From: Uruburuella suis
GTDB lineage: Bacteria > Pseudomonadota > Gammaproteobacteria > Burkholderiales > Neisseriaceae
Assembly (NCBI RefSeq): GCF_004341385.1
Contig: NZ_SLXE01000015.1
Coordinates: forward strand, 5,362 to 69,361
Reading direction: 5' to 3'
DNA length: 64,000 nt
Shown here: piece by piece, positions 16,800 through 24,761 of the stretch
Position numbering within the stretch: the first letter of the stretch is position 1
How the letters are laid out: each line of letters opens with the position of its first letter
Made by a program: the position numbers and the translations under genes
The notes under the pieces: generated by a model
Databases searched by the model: none
Told to the model about the DNA's origin: nothing
What the model saw: only the letters and a program-made list of their open reading frames with translations

Positions 16800-16812
16800 A
16801 ATCAATTTATTA
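16800..16812 (+). promoter_or_regulatory. Probable IHF site
   Basis: AATCAATTTATTA fits the IHF consensus WATCAANNNNTTR exactly. It lies between the sigma-54 promoter and the putative activator sites, where IHF bends DNA in the related Pu and Po promoters. Confidence 0.6.
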
Positions 16813-16856
16813 TTTAACCCGCTAAAAGCCCCTATTTTTTATCCGGCTTTTTTCAC

Positions 16857-16901
16857 CATTTGATCAAATTCAAAAAAGCCGTTTAAGCATTTGCTCAATT
16901 T
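16857..16901. promoter_or_regulatory. Putative DmpR/XylR upstream activating sequences
   Basis: Two sites, TTTGATCAAA (16859-16868) and ATTTGCTCAAT (16889-16899), resemble the TTGANCAA half-elements of XylR/DmpR operators. Their centres are about 30 bp apart, and they lie about 120 and 155 bp upstream of the expected transcription start, as in XylR-controlled promoters. Confidence 0.6.
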
Positions 16902-17039
16902 ATCTCATTTACATAAAAATAATACCCGCCGAAAGCATTGACACCCCCGATTCAACGGTGCCACTATCACAAAAAACATCCGGCCAACGCCGCTTTCGGC
17001 GCCGCCGGAACATAAAAAAAGCCATGCAAAGGAAGGAAT

Positions 17040-18746
17040 ATGAACGCACAAAAAAAAGCCGCCCATTGGGCGCAAGATTTGCTGGATGAAATCCGCTTCG
17101 ATGTGGAAAACGGCAAAATCTGGTTTCACGGCGAGCGCATGCTGCTCAGCCACGCTTATGCCTTGTGGCAATTTCGGGAAGACTTAATCGAATCGCTCGG
17201 CATGGCGCGCGCCAAGCGCTTTTTGCTGCGCTACGGCTATTACGCCGGCATGCAGGATGCCCAAATCGCCAAAAAAATCCGCCCGCACCAAAGCATAGAA
17301 GAAGCCTTTGCCGCCGGCCCCCAGCTGCACACCATACGCGGCATGGTCAAAGTCACCCCGCGCCTGCTTTCGTTTGATGTGGAAAAAGGCCTCTTCAAAG
17401 GCACGTTCGACTGGCACGACTCTTTCGAAGTGAGCTACCACAAAAAGAAGCACGGCATTTCCAAAGAGCCGATCTGCTGGACGCTCTTGGGCTATGCCAG
17501 CGGTTACACCAGCTATTTTCTGGGCAAAGAAATCGCCTTTAAAGAAACCTTGTGCGAAGCCATGGGGCACGACCATTGCCACATCATCGGCAAAACGGTA
17601 GACGAATGGGAGGGCGAAACCGATCTCGAGCGCTCGTTTCTGCCCGATTCCATCGAAGAAGAGCTTTTCAGCCTGCGCAACGAAATCAACGAATTAAAGC
17701 AGCAAAACCACCACGATTTACTCGACAGCACCCAATTATTCGATGCCGTGGGCGAATCGGCGGCTTTCCGCCAAGTGTGCGATTTACTGGAAAAAGCCTC
17801 GCAAAGCAAAGTGAGCGTGTTGCTCGAAGGCGAAACCGGCGTGGGCAAAGAAGCCTTTGCCAAAGGCCTGCATGCCGGCAGCCGCCGCGCCGACCAGCCT
17901 TTTGTGGCCGTGAATTGCGCCTGCATTCCGCCCGAATTGGTGGAATCGGAATTATTCGGCGTGGAAAAAGGCGCGTTTACCGGCGCCGTGCAGAGCAAGC
18001 CCGGCAAATTCGAGCGCGCCCATTCGGGCACTATTTTTTTGGATGAAATCATCGAGCTCTCGCCACGCGCACAAGCCGCCCTTTTGCGCGTGCTGCAAGA
18101 GGGCGAGCTCGAGCGCGTGGGCGGCAGCCAAACCCGCAAAATCGACGTGCGCGTGGTGGCGGCCACCAATGAAAACCTGCTCGAAGCCGTGCAGCAAGGG
18201 CGCTTTCGTGCCGATTTATATTACCGCCTCAACACCTTTCCCGTGTTTATCCCGCCCTTGCGCGAGCGCCGCTAGGATATTCCGCTGCTGATTCAATATT
18301 TTCTGAAAAAATACACCGCGCTTTATCAGAAAAACATCCCCGGCATCAGCGACTACGGCCGCGAGCTGCTGCTCAACCACCCGTGGCCGGGCAATATCCG
18401 CGAGCTGGAAAACGTGATCGAGCGCGGCGTGATTCTCACCGACCACAACCGCCCCATCCAAGCCGAAGCCCTGTTTGCCGGCCTCGCCGCCGCGCCCGCC
18501 CTCCTAGCCATTTCCGCCCAAGCAGGCACCTTGGCCAGCGCCCCGGCCGGCAGCAGCAACGAAGCCTATATCCAAAACCTGCTCGAAACCGATTTCAACC
18601 TCGATAAATGGAACGAGCAAATCATGCTCGCCGCCATCAAACAAAGCGGCGGCAATATTTCCGATGCCGCCCGCAAGCTCGGCATCAGCCGCCCCACGCT
18701 CGCTTATCAGTTGAAAAAATACCGGCAGGAAGATCTCAATCCCTAA
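17040..18746 (+). pseudogene. dmpR: DmpR/XylR-type phenol-sensing sigma-54 activator, interrupted by an in-frame TAG
   Basis: The full frame is 568 codons plus stop, close to DmpR (563). Domains in order: N-terminal aromatic-sensing and V4R region (residues ~1-210, with YASGYTSYFLGKEI and MGHDHCHIIG), then a linker. The AAA+ domain follows, with Walker A GETGVGKE at 264-271, GAFTGA at 311-316 and GTIFLDEI. The C-terminal Fis-type helix-turn-helix is at ~538-560 (NISDAARKLGISRPTLAYQL). Codon 412 is TAG where the family normally has Glu (RERRE-DIPLL), so a single G-to-T change from GAG explains it; the frame is open and well conserved on both sides. The truncated 411-residue product would lack the end of the AAA+ domain and the DNA-binding domain. 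AAGGAAGG precedes the ATG. It is divergent from the dmp operon. Confidence 0.9.
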
Positions 18747-18761
18747 ACCGCCATTGCATGA

Positions 18762-18910
18762 TATAGTTAAATGAATGAAAAACTTATACAAAAATAAGAA
18801 ATTTAGCATCATGTGTAGGGTGTGTGGCGCAGCCACGCACGCGGTTTAAACGGCTTCTGCATATGGCTTGCTACATGCGCCTGTATAAGTTTTTCTTTCA
18901 TTCCACTATA
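18762..18910. repeat. Miniature element with TATAGTGGAATG-type inverted ends
   Basis: 149 bp. The left end TATAGTTAAATGAATGAAAA is the inverted counterpart of the right end TTTTTCTTTCATTCCACTATA. The interior carries GTGTAGGGTGTGTGGCGCAG, the inverse of the CCACACACCCTAC repeat seen elsewhere. A related copy lies at 58862-59021. No coding capacity. Confidence 0.75.
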
Positions 18911-18917
18911 TTGAAAG

Positions 18918-18945
18918 GCCGTCTGAAAAGTTTTCAGACGGCCTT
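18918..18945. terminator. Uptake-sequence hairpin after dmpR
   Basis: AGGCCGTCTGAAAA and TTTTCAGACGGCCT face each other with almost no loop and are followed by TT, giving a strong hairpin. Confidence 0.65.
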
Positions 18946-19142
18946 TGCCAAACCCAAGCCTGCCGCTTCCCAATATTGCACTCAAAGAAGCGCTGAATAA
19001 CGCATTGCGCCGGCGTTTTTCAGAGCCTCCTTAAAAACCCAACCTCAGGCCGTCTGAAATAATTTCCCCGCCAAGCGCAAAGCCGCAGCGAAATCGGGTA
19101 AAATACGCCCGATTCCACCTGACCGAAAAGGCCTTGTTTAAA

Positions 19143-20177
19143 ATGAGCAATTCACTGAGCTACCGCGATGCCGGTGTCGATATCGACGCGGGCGACCAAT
19201 TGGTTGAAAACATCAAACCTTTTGCCAAGCGCACCATGCGCCCCGAAGTGCTGGGCGATTTGGGCGGCTTCGGCGCGCTGGTGGAAATCAGCAAAAAATA
19301 CCGCAACCCGGTGCTGGTGTCGGGCACCGACGGCGTGGGCACCAAACTCAAACTCGCTTTCGATTGGGACAAACACGACACCGTGGGCATTGATTTAGTG
19401 GCCATGAGCGTAAACGATATTCTCGTGCAAGGCGCAGAGCCTTTGTTTTTCCTCGATTATTTCGCCTGCGGCAAACTCGATGTGGCGCGCGCCACCGATG
19501 TGATTAAAGGCATTGCCGCCGGCTGCGAAGAATCGGGCTGCGCGCTGATTGGCGGCGAAACCGCCGAAATGCCCGGCATGTATCCCGAGGGCGAATACGA
19601 TTTGGCGGGCTTTGCCGTGGGCGTGGTGGAAAAAGACCAAGTAATCAACGGGCGCAGCATCGTGCCCGGCGATGTGGTGCTGGGCTTGGCCTCCAACGGC
19701 GCCCATTCCAACGGCTATTCGCTCGTGCGTAAAATCATCGAACGCGACCAGCCCGATTTGGATGCCGAATTCGACAACGGCCAAACCCTGCGTCAAGCCA
19801 TCATCGCGCCCACCCGCCTTTATGTGAAGCCGATTCTGGCCGCGCTCAAACAATTCACCATCAAAGGCATGGCGCACATCACCGGCGGCGGCATCACCGA
19901 AAACGTGCCGCGTGTGCTGCCCGAAAACACCGTTGCCCAAATCGATGCCAAAGCGTGGCCGTTGCCGAAGTTGTTCCAATGGCTGCAACAAGGCGGCAAT
20001 GTCGAAACTCAAGAAATGTACCGCACCTTCAATTGCGGCATCGGCATGGTGGTGATTGTCGCCGCCGAAGATGCCGAAGCCGTGCAGGCATTCTTGGCCG
20101 GACAAGGCGAAACCGTGTATCGCTTGGGCGAAATCCGCAGCCGCGTAGGCGACGAGCACCAAACCCAAGTTGTTTAA
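19143..20177 (+). CDS. purM: Phosphoribosylformylglycinamidine cyclo-ligase (AIR synthetase)
   Basis: 344 aa from MSNSLSYRDAGVDIDAGDQL, which is how Neisserial PurM begins; an ATG three codons earlier is an alternative. Converts FGAM to AIR with ATP in purine synthesis. Family signatures are VSGTDGVGTKLKLAF, GIDLVAMSVNDILVQGAEPL, GCALIGGETAEMPGMY, GLASNGAHSNGYSL and HITGGGITENVPRVLP. Stand-alone gene ending at a bidirectional terminator. Confidence 0.97.
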   Translation: MSNSLSYRDAGVDIDAGDQLVENIKPFAKRTMRPEVLGDLGGFGALVEISKKYRNPVLVSGTDGVGTKLKLAFDWDKHDTVGIDLVAMSVNDILVQGAEPLFFLDYFACGKLDVARATDVIKGIAAGCEESGCALIGGETAEMPGMYPEGEYDLAGFAVGVVEKDQVINGRSIVPGDVVLGLASNGAHSNGYSLVRKIIERDQPDLDAEFDNGQTLRQAIIAPTRLYVKPILAALKQFTIKGMAHITGGGITENVPRVLPENTVAQIDAKAWPLPKLFQWLQQGGNVETQEMYRTFNCGIGMVVIVAAEDAEAVQAFLAGQGETVYRLGEIRSRVGDEHQTQVV

Positions 20178-20188
20178 CAATCAACATC

Positions 20189-20261
20189 AATCAGGCCGTC
20201 TGAAACAAGTTTTACAGCAATTTTGAATTGTGCTGTAAAACTTGTTTCAGACGGCCTGATT
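20189..20261. terminator. Long perfect palindrome, bidirectional terminator (purM / sulfatase gene)
   Basis: About 31 bp of perfect stem on each side (AATCAGGCCGTCTGAAACAA... mirrored) around an ~11-nt loop, containing a head-to-head uptake-sequence pair. It lies between two convergent genes with 11 and 3 bp to their stop codons. Confidence 0.8.
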
Positions 20262-20264
20262 ATT

Positions 20265-22280
20265 TTACATCTGCTGCGTTACCATCCGGTTGAGCTGCCA
20301 ATTTAGAAAGTCGGCATATGCGCTGCCTTTATCGATCAAAGCCTGCTCGTCGGCCGTCGGCGCTTCCGCTTTGGCTTCCGCACGCAAATCCGCGCTGTTT
20401 TGCCAACGCCGGTATTCGCGGCTGCTCAAATTGAAAAAGCCGTGTTCCGTCAACAACACCTCGCTATTGTAGCCATAACCGCACCACGGTGAAGAGGGTT
20501 CTGCCGCCACCAGATTGCAGCCGTTTTGATAATAATCGCGCTCGGATAAGGAAAGCGCATACAAGGTCGGCATCACATCTTTATGCGAGCCTGCCCGTTG
20601 GGGCCTGTAAACCGCTTCGTTGCGGTATTCGGGCGGCACATACAGATAAAACGGCACAGCGTGCCCCAGCGCCGTTTCGTTGGGCTCGGGATAGCCGATG
20701 GCGCGCATATTGTGGTCGCCCGTGGCCGCAATCACCGTATGCGGCGCGTGTTGTTTCACTTCGCTGATAAAGCGCCCCAATTGGTCATTGCTGTAGCGGA
20801 ACGTGTTCAGAATTTCATTTAACGCTTCACCTGTCGCCAACTGGCTCAAACGGCTTTGCTCTTGGTTGTCCAACTTAAAGGCCAAGCGTTGATGCGGCGC
20901 AGGCAATTTATAAGGCGGATGATTGGTCATCGACATCATCATCACAAACACCGGTTTGCCGCTTTGCTCCGCTTCGGCCAACACCTCTGCCGCATAACGG
21001 AACATATATTCGTCCGGCACGCCCCAAGTATCTGATTTCGCTTCGGGATAGCGGGCTTTCAGCGTATTCTCATCCACAAAATCATCTACACCCAAATGCG
21101 TGAGAAAATTATTGAAATCGCGCCAGCCACCGTTACCCGCCGTAATATACATCGTGCGGTAACCTGCATCATGGTAGGGCTTGAACATATTGCTGATGAA
21201 TGATTTATTTTTCGCTGTAGATTGGCTCAAATTCAGCTTGGGACTGCGCACAAAAAAGCGGTGCAGCGAATCGCTGGTGCCGTCGCCCTCGGAAACAAAT
21301 TTGCGGAACACCCAATCTTGCTTAAAGTGCGGTGCCAATGCGCCCATCAAATCACGCTGCGGCGTATCCAACTGCAAGAGATGGCTGCCCATACTTTCCA
21401 TCACCGCCAACGCCACATTCGGGCGGTGCGCCTCCACCGCAGCGTTATGCGGTGTTTTTACCACAAATTGCGACAACGCCGCCGATGCCGCCGGCTTGCC
21501 CTGCAAACGGCTGATAAGCTTGATTCCGTCTTCATCAGAAACCTCATCAAAAGAGCCGCTGTTCTTATATTCTTTACGCGCCCAATCCAAGGAAATCAAA
21601 GCATTGGGCACCAATCTGTTGAGTTGCGATGCCGCAGAAATCTGTGCCGAATCCTGCCGTAAAGGAAACTTACCCATCGAGCCGCGAATGCCCGCCGCCA
21701 GCAACAATAGCGGCAACACCGCCAAAACAGCTTTCAGCCAAAGGCCGTCCGTCTGCCGGACACGCTCTCCTGCCCGCAAACGCACGCGGGAAAGCAGCTT
21801 GTACCCCGCCCCCCCGACCACAGCCAAGCCCAGCAATACGCTTAAAACAGGGAAGTCAGACCACATGGTTTTCAACACCGCCGCAGGGTCCTCATCGACC
21901 AATCCGAACACAAACACATCAAACTGGCGCTCATAAACCCCGAAATAGAACACATTCGCCACCGTTGCAGTGAGCAGCAACAACAAAAGCCCGAGCAACA
22001 GCTTGTTTTGATGGCGGTCAAACCAGGCAGCCGATTTCACAGTTGCCAAACAGGCCGCCCCCAACAACAAAGGCAAAGCCACAACAATGGCACTGATTTT
22101 AATATCAAACTGCAATCCCTTGAAAAACATAGCAAAAACATCGGCCGCATATTCGTTTTTCACCGTATCCGACACATAGCGGTAAAATAAAAAAGCACGC
22201 CCCAGCCCCAAAATCAGCAACGACAGCAAAAACACCGCCAGCCATTGCACCAACCATTTTTTATAAAATAAATACCGCAT
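20265..22280 (-). CDS. LTA-synthase-type membrane sulfatase / phosphoglycerol or phosphoethanolamine transferase-like protein
   Basis: 671 aa. Five or so N-terminal membrane helices (within residues ~8-30, 55-80, 92-112, 145-165, 185-205) precede a large periplasmic alkaline-phosphatase-fold domain of the sulfatase family (PF00884). Motifs are NVALAVMESMGSHLLQ (place of the metal/nucleophile region, here with Ser instead of the usual Thr), YITAGNGGWRDFNNFL, MMMSMTNHPPYKLP and VIAATGDHNMRAIGYP (metal-binding Asp-His). The architecture matches LtaS/MdoB/OpgB-type enzymes that move phosphoglycerol or similar groups onto envelope glycans. The substrate cannot be told here. Upstream lies an uptake sequence and a repeat fragment. 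Confidence 0.8.
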   Translation of the reverse strand: MRYLFYKKWLVQWLAVFLLSLLILGLGRAFLFYRYVSDTVKNEYAADVFAMFFKGLQFDIKISAIVVALPLLLGAACLATVKSAAWFDRHQNKLLLGLLLLLLTATVANVFYFGVYERQFDVFVFGLVDEDPAAVLKTMWSDFPVLSVLLGLAVVGGAGYKLLSRVRLRAGERVRQTDGLWLKAVLAVLPLLLLAAGIRGSMGKFPLRQDSAQISAASQLNRLVPNALISLDWARKEYKNSGSFDEVSDEDGIKLISRLQGKPAASAALSQFVVKTPHNAAVEAHRPNVALAVMESMGSHLLQLDTPQRDLMGALAPHFKQDWVFRKFVSEGDGTSDSLHRFFVRSPKLNLSQSTAKNKSFISNMFKPYHDAGYRTMYITAGNGGWRDFNNFLTHLGVDDFVDENTLKARYPEAKSDTWGVPDEYMFRYAAEVLAEAEQSGKPVFVMMMSMTNHPPYKLPAPHQRLAFKLDNQEQSRLSQLATGEALNEILNTFRYSNDQLGRFISEVKQHAPHTVIAATGDHNMRAIGYPEPNETALGHAVPFYLYVPPEYRNEAVYRPQRAGSHKDVMPTLYALSLSERDYYQNGCNLVAAEPSSPWCGYGYNSEVLLTEHGFFNLSSREYRRWQNSADLRAEAKAEAPTADEQALIDKGSAYADFLNWQLNRMVTQQM

Positions 22281-22408
22281 TTCCCATCCTCAAATAACAG
22301 CCCGAGCTTTAAATAACAGCCCGAGCTTTCAGACGGCCTCAGGCTTACCGTATATCATCAAGCGGCACATTATACTGACATTTATCATCCGCCCGACAGC
22401 GGCAAATA

Positions 22409-22470
22409 ATACCAATTCTAAAAAAATAAGATAACAAGGCGGCGAGCCGAAAATAGTGTAGGAAATTCTA
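22409..22470. repeat. Truncated ATACCAATTC-type miniature element
   Basis: ATACCAATTC, an A-rich stretch and AACAAGGCGGCGAGCCG match the left half of the 50313-50416 element; the right half is missing or degenerate. Confidence 0.6.
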
Positions 22471-22504
22471 GCGTTGTTTACAGTATTTGAAAGACAATAC
22501 TGCA

Positions 22505-22630
22505 ATGAGCATCCTCAAACACACCCAAGCCGAACACCAACAAGCCATGAGCGATTACGTTACCCGACATTGGGCGCAATACCGCGCCGGTGAAATCGAC
22601 TTTGCCCAAGCCAAAGCACTGGCCAAATAA
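22505..22630 (+). CDS. Small hypothetical protein (41 aa)
   Basis: ATG to TAA open frame encoding MSILKHTQAEHQQAMSDYV..., hydrophilic and helical (ends GEIDFAQAKALAK). It lies 4 bp before the next membrane protein gene on the same strand, which suggests a two-gene operon. I do not recognise the family, and there is no strong ribosome-binding site, so it may be a remnant. Confidence 0.45.
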   Translation: MSILKHTQAEHQQAMSDYVTRHWAQYRAGEIDFAQAKALAK

Positions 22631-22634
22631 GCCA

Positions 22635-22961
22635 ATGAACAAACACAACCAATCCGACATTCTCAGCATCAACCAAGTGCAGCTTTTGCTCTCTGAAAAG
22701 CGCACCTCGCTCTCGGTGATGCGCACCGGCATTGCCATGCTGGCGCTGCCGCTCTCCATTTTCAGCGCCCTGATTGCCACCTCCAAATATTACGAAATCA
22801 CCCATGTGTGGCCGCTTTTGGCGCTGGTGAGCAGCATCAATCTGCTGCTGATTGCCTTTTCCGCCTACCTGATTATCCGCTCGCTGCGGCGCATGCACCG
22901 CTACGACCAAGCCATCGCCGCCATCAAGCGCGAACATGAAACGCTGAAAAAGCTGATTTGA
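22635..22961 (+). CDS. DUF202-like inner-membrane protein
   Basis: 108 aa from MNKHNQSDILSINQ. The segment LLLSEKRTSLSVMRTGIAML resembles the DUF202 signature (NERTFLAWIRTALALL). Two membrane helices are visible (residues ~30-50 and ~60-80), followed by a basic C-terminal helix RSLRRMHRYDQAIAAIKREH on the cytoplasmic side. An upstream in-frame ATG at 22590 overlaps the 41-aa gene and is not preferred. Function is unknown for this family. Confidence 0.65.
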   Translation: MNKHNQSDILSINQVQLLLSEKRTSLSVMRTGIAMLALPLSIFSALIATSKYYEITHVWPLLALVSSINLLLIAFSAYLIIRSLRRMHRYDQAIAAIKREHETLKKLI

Positions 22962-23266
22962 GCACAGCAGGCGAGTTTTGAGCCAAAACATTGCCGCGTG
23001 ATGAAATGTGAACAGACCCTATAGATACGGCAACTAATTATTGAATATTCACATCCTCTTGCCCGCAGCAGAAACCTGTTCCCTCTCCCGTGGGAGAGGG
23101 CTAGGGAGAGGGCAACAAGCCAAAGGCTTGTTTGCCGGTATCTGAAAATGTTCAATATTTAATTGCCGAATCAACAAGGTCGTCTGAAAACCCGTTCAGA
23201 CGGCCTTTAAGCTTATCCGCAATAATGCTAATATCCGCCACACACCACAACAAACGGAGAAACTGC
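22962..23266. repeat. Intergenic region with inverted-repeat element and variant uptake sequence
   Basis: 305 bp without a gene. A ~140-bp element (about 23029-23168) has inverted ends CGGCAACTAATTATTGAA / TTCAATATTTAATTGCCG and an inner CCCTCTCCCGTGGGAGAGGG palindrome. It is followed by AGGTCGTCTGAA (the N. mucosa-type uptake variant) facing a standard copy at 23178-23207. Confidence 0.6.
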
Positions 23267-24400
23267 ATGACCACCCTGCCCCGCCCCGAAATCGATGAAC
23301 ACGGCCTGCTCGAATATTCCGTGGTTTACACCGACCGCGCCCTCAACCACATGTCGCAAAAGTTTCAGACGGCCTTGCGCGAAATTTCCGCCACGCTGAA
23401 AAAAGTGTATGGTGCCGATTATGCCGCCGTGGTGCCCGGCAGCGGCACGTCGGGCATGGAAGCCGTGGCCCGACAATTGGCGCGAGATGAAAAATGCCTG
23501 ATTATCCGCAACGGCTTTTTCAGCTTCCGCTGGACGCAGATTCTCGAGCAAGGCCGCATCGCCGCAGACACGCGCGTGTTCACCGCCCGCCAGGCCGACG
23601 AAGCGCAAGCGCCGTTTGCGCCCGCGCCAATCGAAGAAGTGGCCGCTGCCATCGCCGAATACCGCCCTGCCGTGGTGTTTGCCCCACATGTGGAAACCGC
23701 CTCGGGCATTATGTTGCCCGACGATTATATTCAAGCGCTCGCTAAAGCCGTGCACGCCGTGGGCGGCTTACTCGTCATCGACTGCATCGCCTCGGGCTGC
23801 ATCTGGCTTGATATGCAAAAGCTCGGTATTGATGTGTTGATTTCCGCGCCGCAAAAAGGCTGGAGCGGCTCTCCCTGCTGCGGCCTGGTGATGCTGAGCG
23901 AAGCCGCTTATCAAAAAGTGCAAGCCACTGAATCCGACAGCTTCTCGCTCGATTTGAAAAAATGGCTCGCCATCATGGCCGCTTTTGAAAACGGCGGCCA
24001 CGCCTATCACGCCACCATGCCCACCGATGCGCTTCTGATTTTGCGCGAGGTGATGCAGGAAGCCGAAGCCATCGGTTTCGATAAGCTCAAAGCCGCACAA
24101 ACCGAATTGGGCGCAAAAATGCGCGCACTCTTGGCCGCACAAGGCTTCCCCAGCGTGGCCGCGGCCGGCTTCGAAGCCCCCGGCGTGGTGGTGAGCTACA
24201 CCACCCATCCCGAAATCCAAAACGGCAAAGCTTTTGCCGCACAAGGCATGCAGATTGCCGCCGGCGTGCCGCTGCAATGCGGCGAACGCAGCGATTTTTC
24301 CACCTTCCGCTTAGGCCTTTTCGGCTTGGACAAGCTGCAAAACATCGAGCGCACCGTGGCCGCATTTGCCGATATTTTGGCGCGGGTGGAAAACGCTTAA
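23267..24400 (+). CDS. Class V aminotransferase (alanine-glyoxylate / serine-pyruvate type)
   Basis: 377 aa from MTTLPRPEIDEHGL, the start set by GGAG 7 bases upstream. It is a PLP enzyme of fold type I. Motifs are VPGSGTSGMEAVARQL (phosphate-binding), VFAPHVETASGIMLP, LVIDCIASGCIWLDM (Asp contacting the PLP ring) and the Schiff-base Lys in ISAPQKGWSGSPCCGLVML. The substrate is not certain from sequence; alanine-glyoxylate or serine-pyruvate transamination is likeliest for this subgroup. Followed by an uptake-sequence terminator. Confidence 0.85.
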   Translation: MTTLPRPEIDEHGLLEYSVVYTDRALNHMSQKFQTALREISATLKKVYGADYAAVVPGSGTSGMEAVARQLARDEKCLIIRNGFFSFRWTQILEQGRIAADTRVFTARQADEAQAPFAPAPIEEVAAAIAEYRPAVVFAPHVETASGIMLPDDYIQALAKAVHAVGGLLVIDCIASGCIWLDMQKLGIDVLISAPQKGWSGSPCCGLVMLSEAAYQKVQATESDSFSLDLKKWLAIMAAFENGGHAYHATMPTDALLILREVMQEAEAIGFDKLKAAQTELGAKMRALLAAQGFPSVAAAGFEAPGVVVSYTTHPEIQNGKAFAAQGMQIAAGVPLQCGERSDFSTFRLGLFGLDKLQNIERTVAAFADILARVENA

Positions 24401-24416
24401 AGCCAATACTGCAAAC

Positions 24417-24446
24417 AGGCCGTCTGAAACGTTTCAGACGGCCTGA
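24417..24446. terminator. Uptake-sequence hairpin after the aminotransferase gene
   Basis: CAGGCCGTCTGAAAC / GTTTCAGACGGCCTG, a perfect inverted pair without loop, followed by an AT-rich run. Confidence 0.7.
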
Positions 24447-24761
24447 TATATTGTTGTTTCTACTGTTCTTCAACACAAGTACGATTAGGCCGCAGGCCGT
24501 AATCGTATACATGGCTGTTCCCGCACCGCCGTCTTATACCAATCTACCAATTCAAAAACAAGCTGCCAAGGCAGTAAACCGAAGACAATACGGATACGGC
24601 AAGGCAGCGGGGTTATTTTTTGAGCCGGGTATTTTAGTTGAAATGAAAGCTTCTAAAAATACACAAATTTGTAAGACGGCAAAAAGTGTATATGTTTTGA
24701 TAAACTGTATAAAAGTTCCAAAATTAATTCAATTTAACATTAAGTGAAGCGGAGTATTTCT
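24447..24761. promoter_or_regulatory. AT-rich region upstream of the csm operon
   Basis: Holds a degenerate miniature element (24536-24632) and then about 125 bp of AT-rich DNA immediately before csm1. The operon promoter should lie here. TTTTGATA and TATAAA words near 24692-24716 are suggestive but too close together to be a standard pair. Confidence 0.4.
24536..24632. repeat. Degenerate ATACCAAT-type miniature element
   Basis: Starts ATACCAATCT, ends GGGTTATTTTTTGAGCCGGG-TAT, with a TACGGCAAGGC core as in the 50.3 kb copy. It contains a small duplication at its left end (CCAATCTACCAATTC). Confidence 0.5.

Larger units (their letters stand above)
18747..19142. repeat. Intergenic region dmpR-purM with inverted-repeat element
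   Basis: About 396 bp without a gene. It contains a 149-bp element (18762-18910), an inverted uptake-sequence pair (18918-18945) that probably terminates dmpR, and one more single uptake sequence near 19049. The purM promoter should lie in the last ~90 bp but no clear -35/-10 pair was found. Confidence 0.6.

Noticed and set aside
18414..18746. A separate 110-aa regulator gene with helix-turn-helix
   Set aside because: It is in the same frame as the upstream dmpR part, and the intervening codons keep the family sequence, so it is the tail of the interrupted gene.
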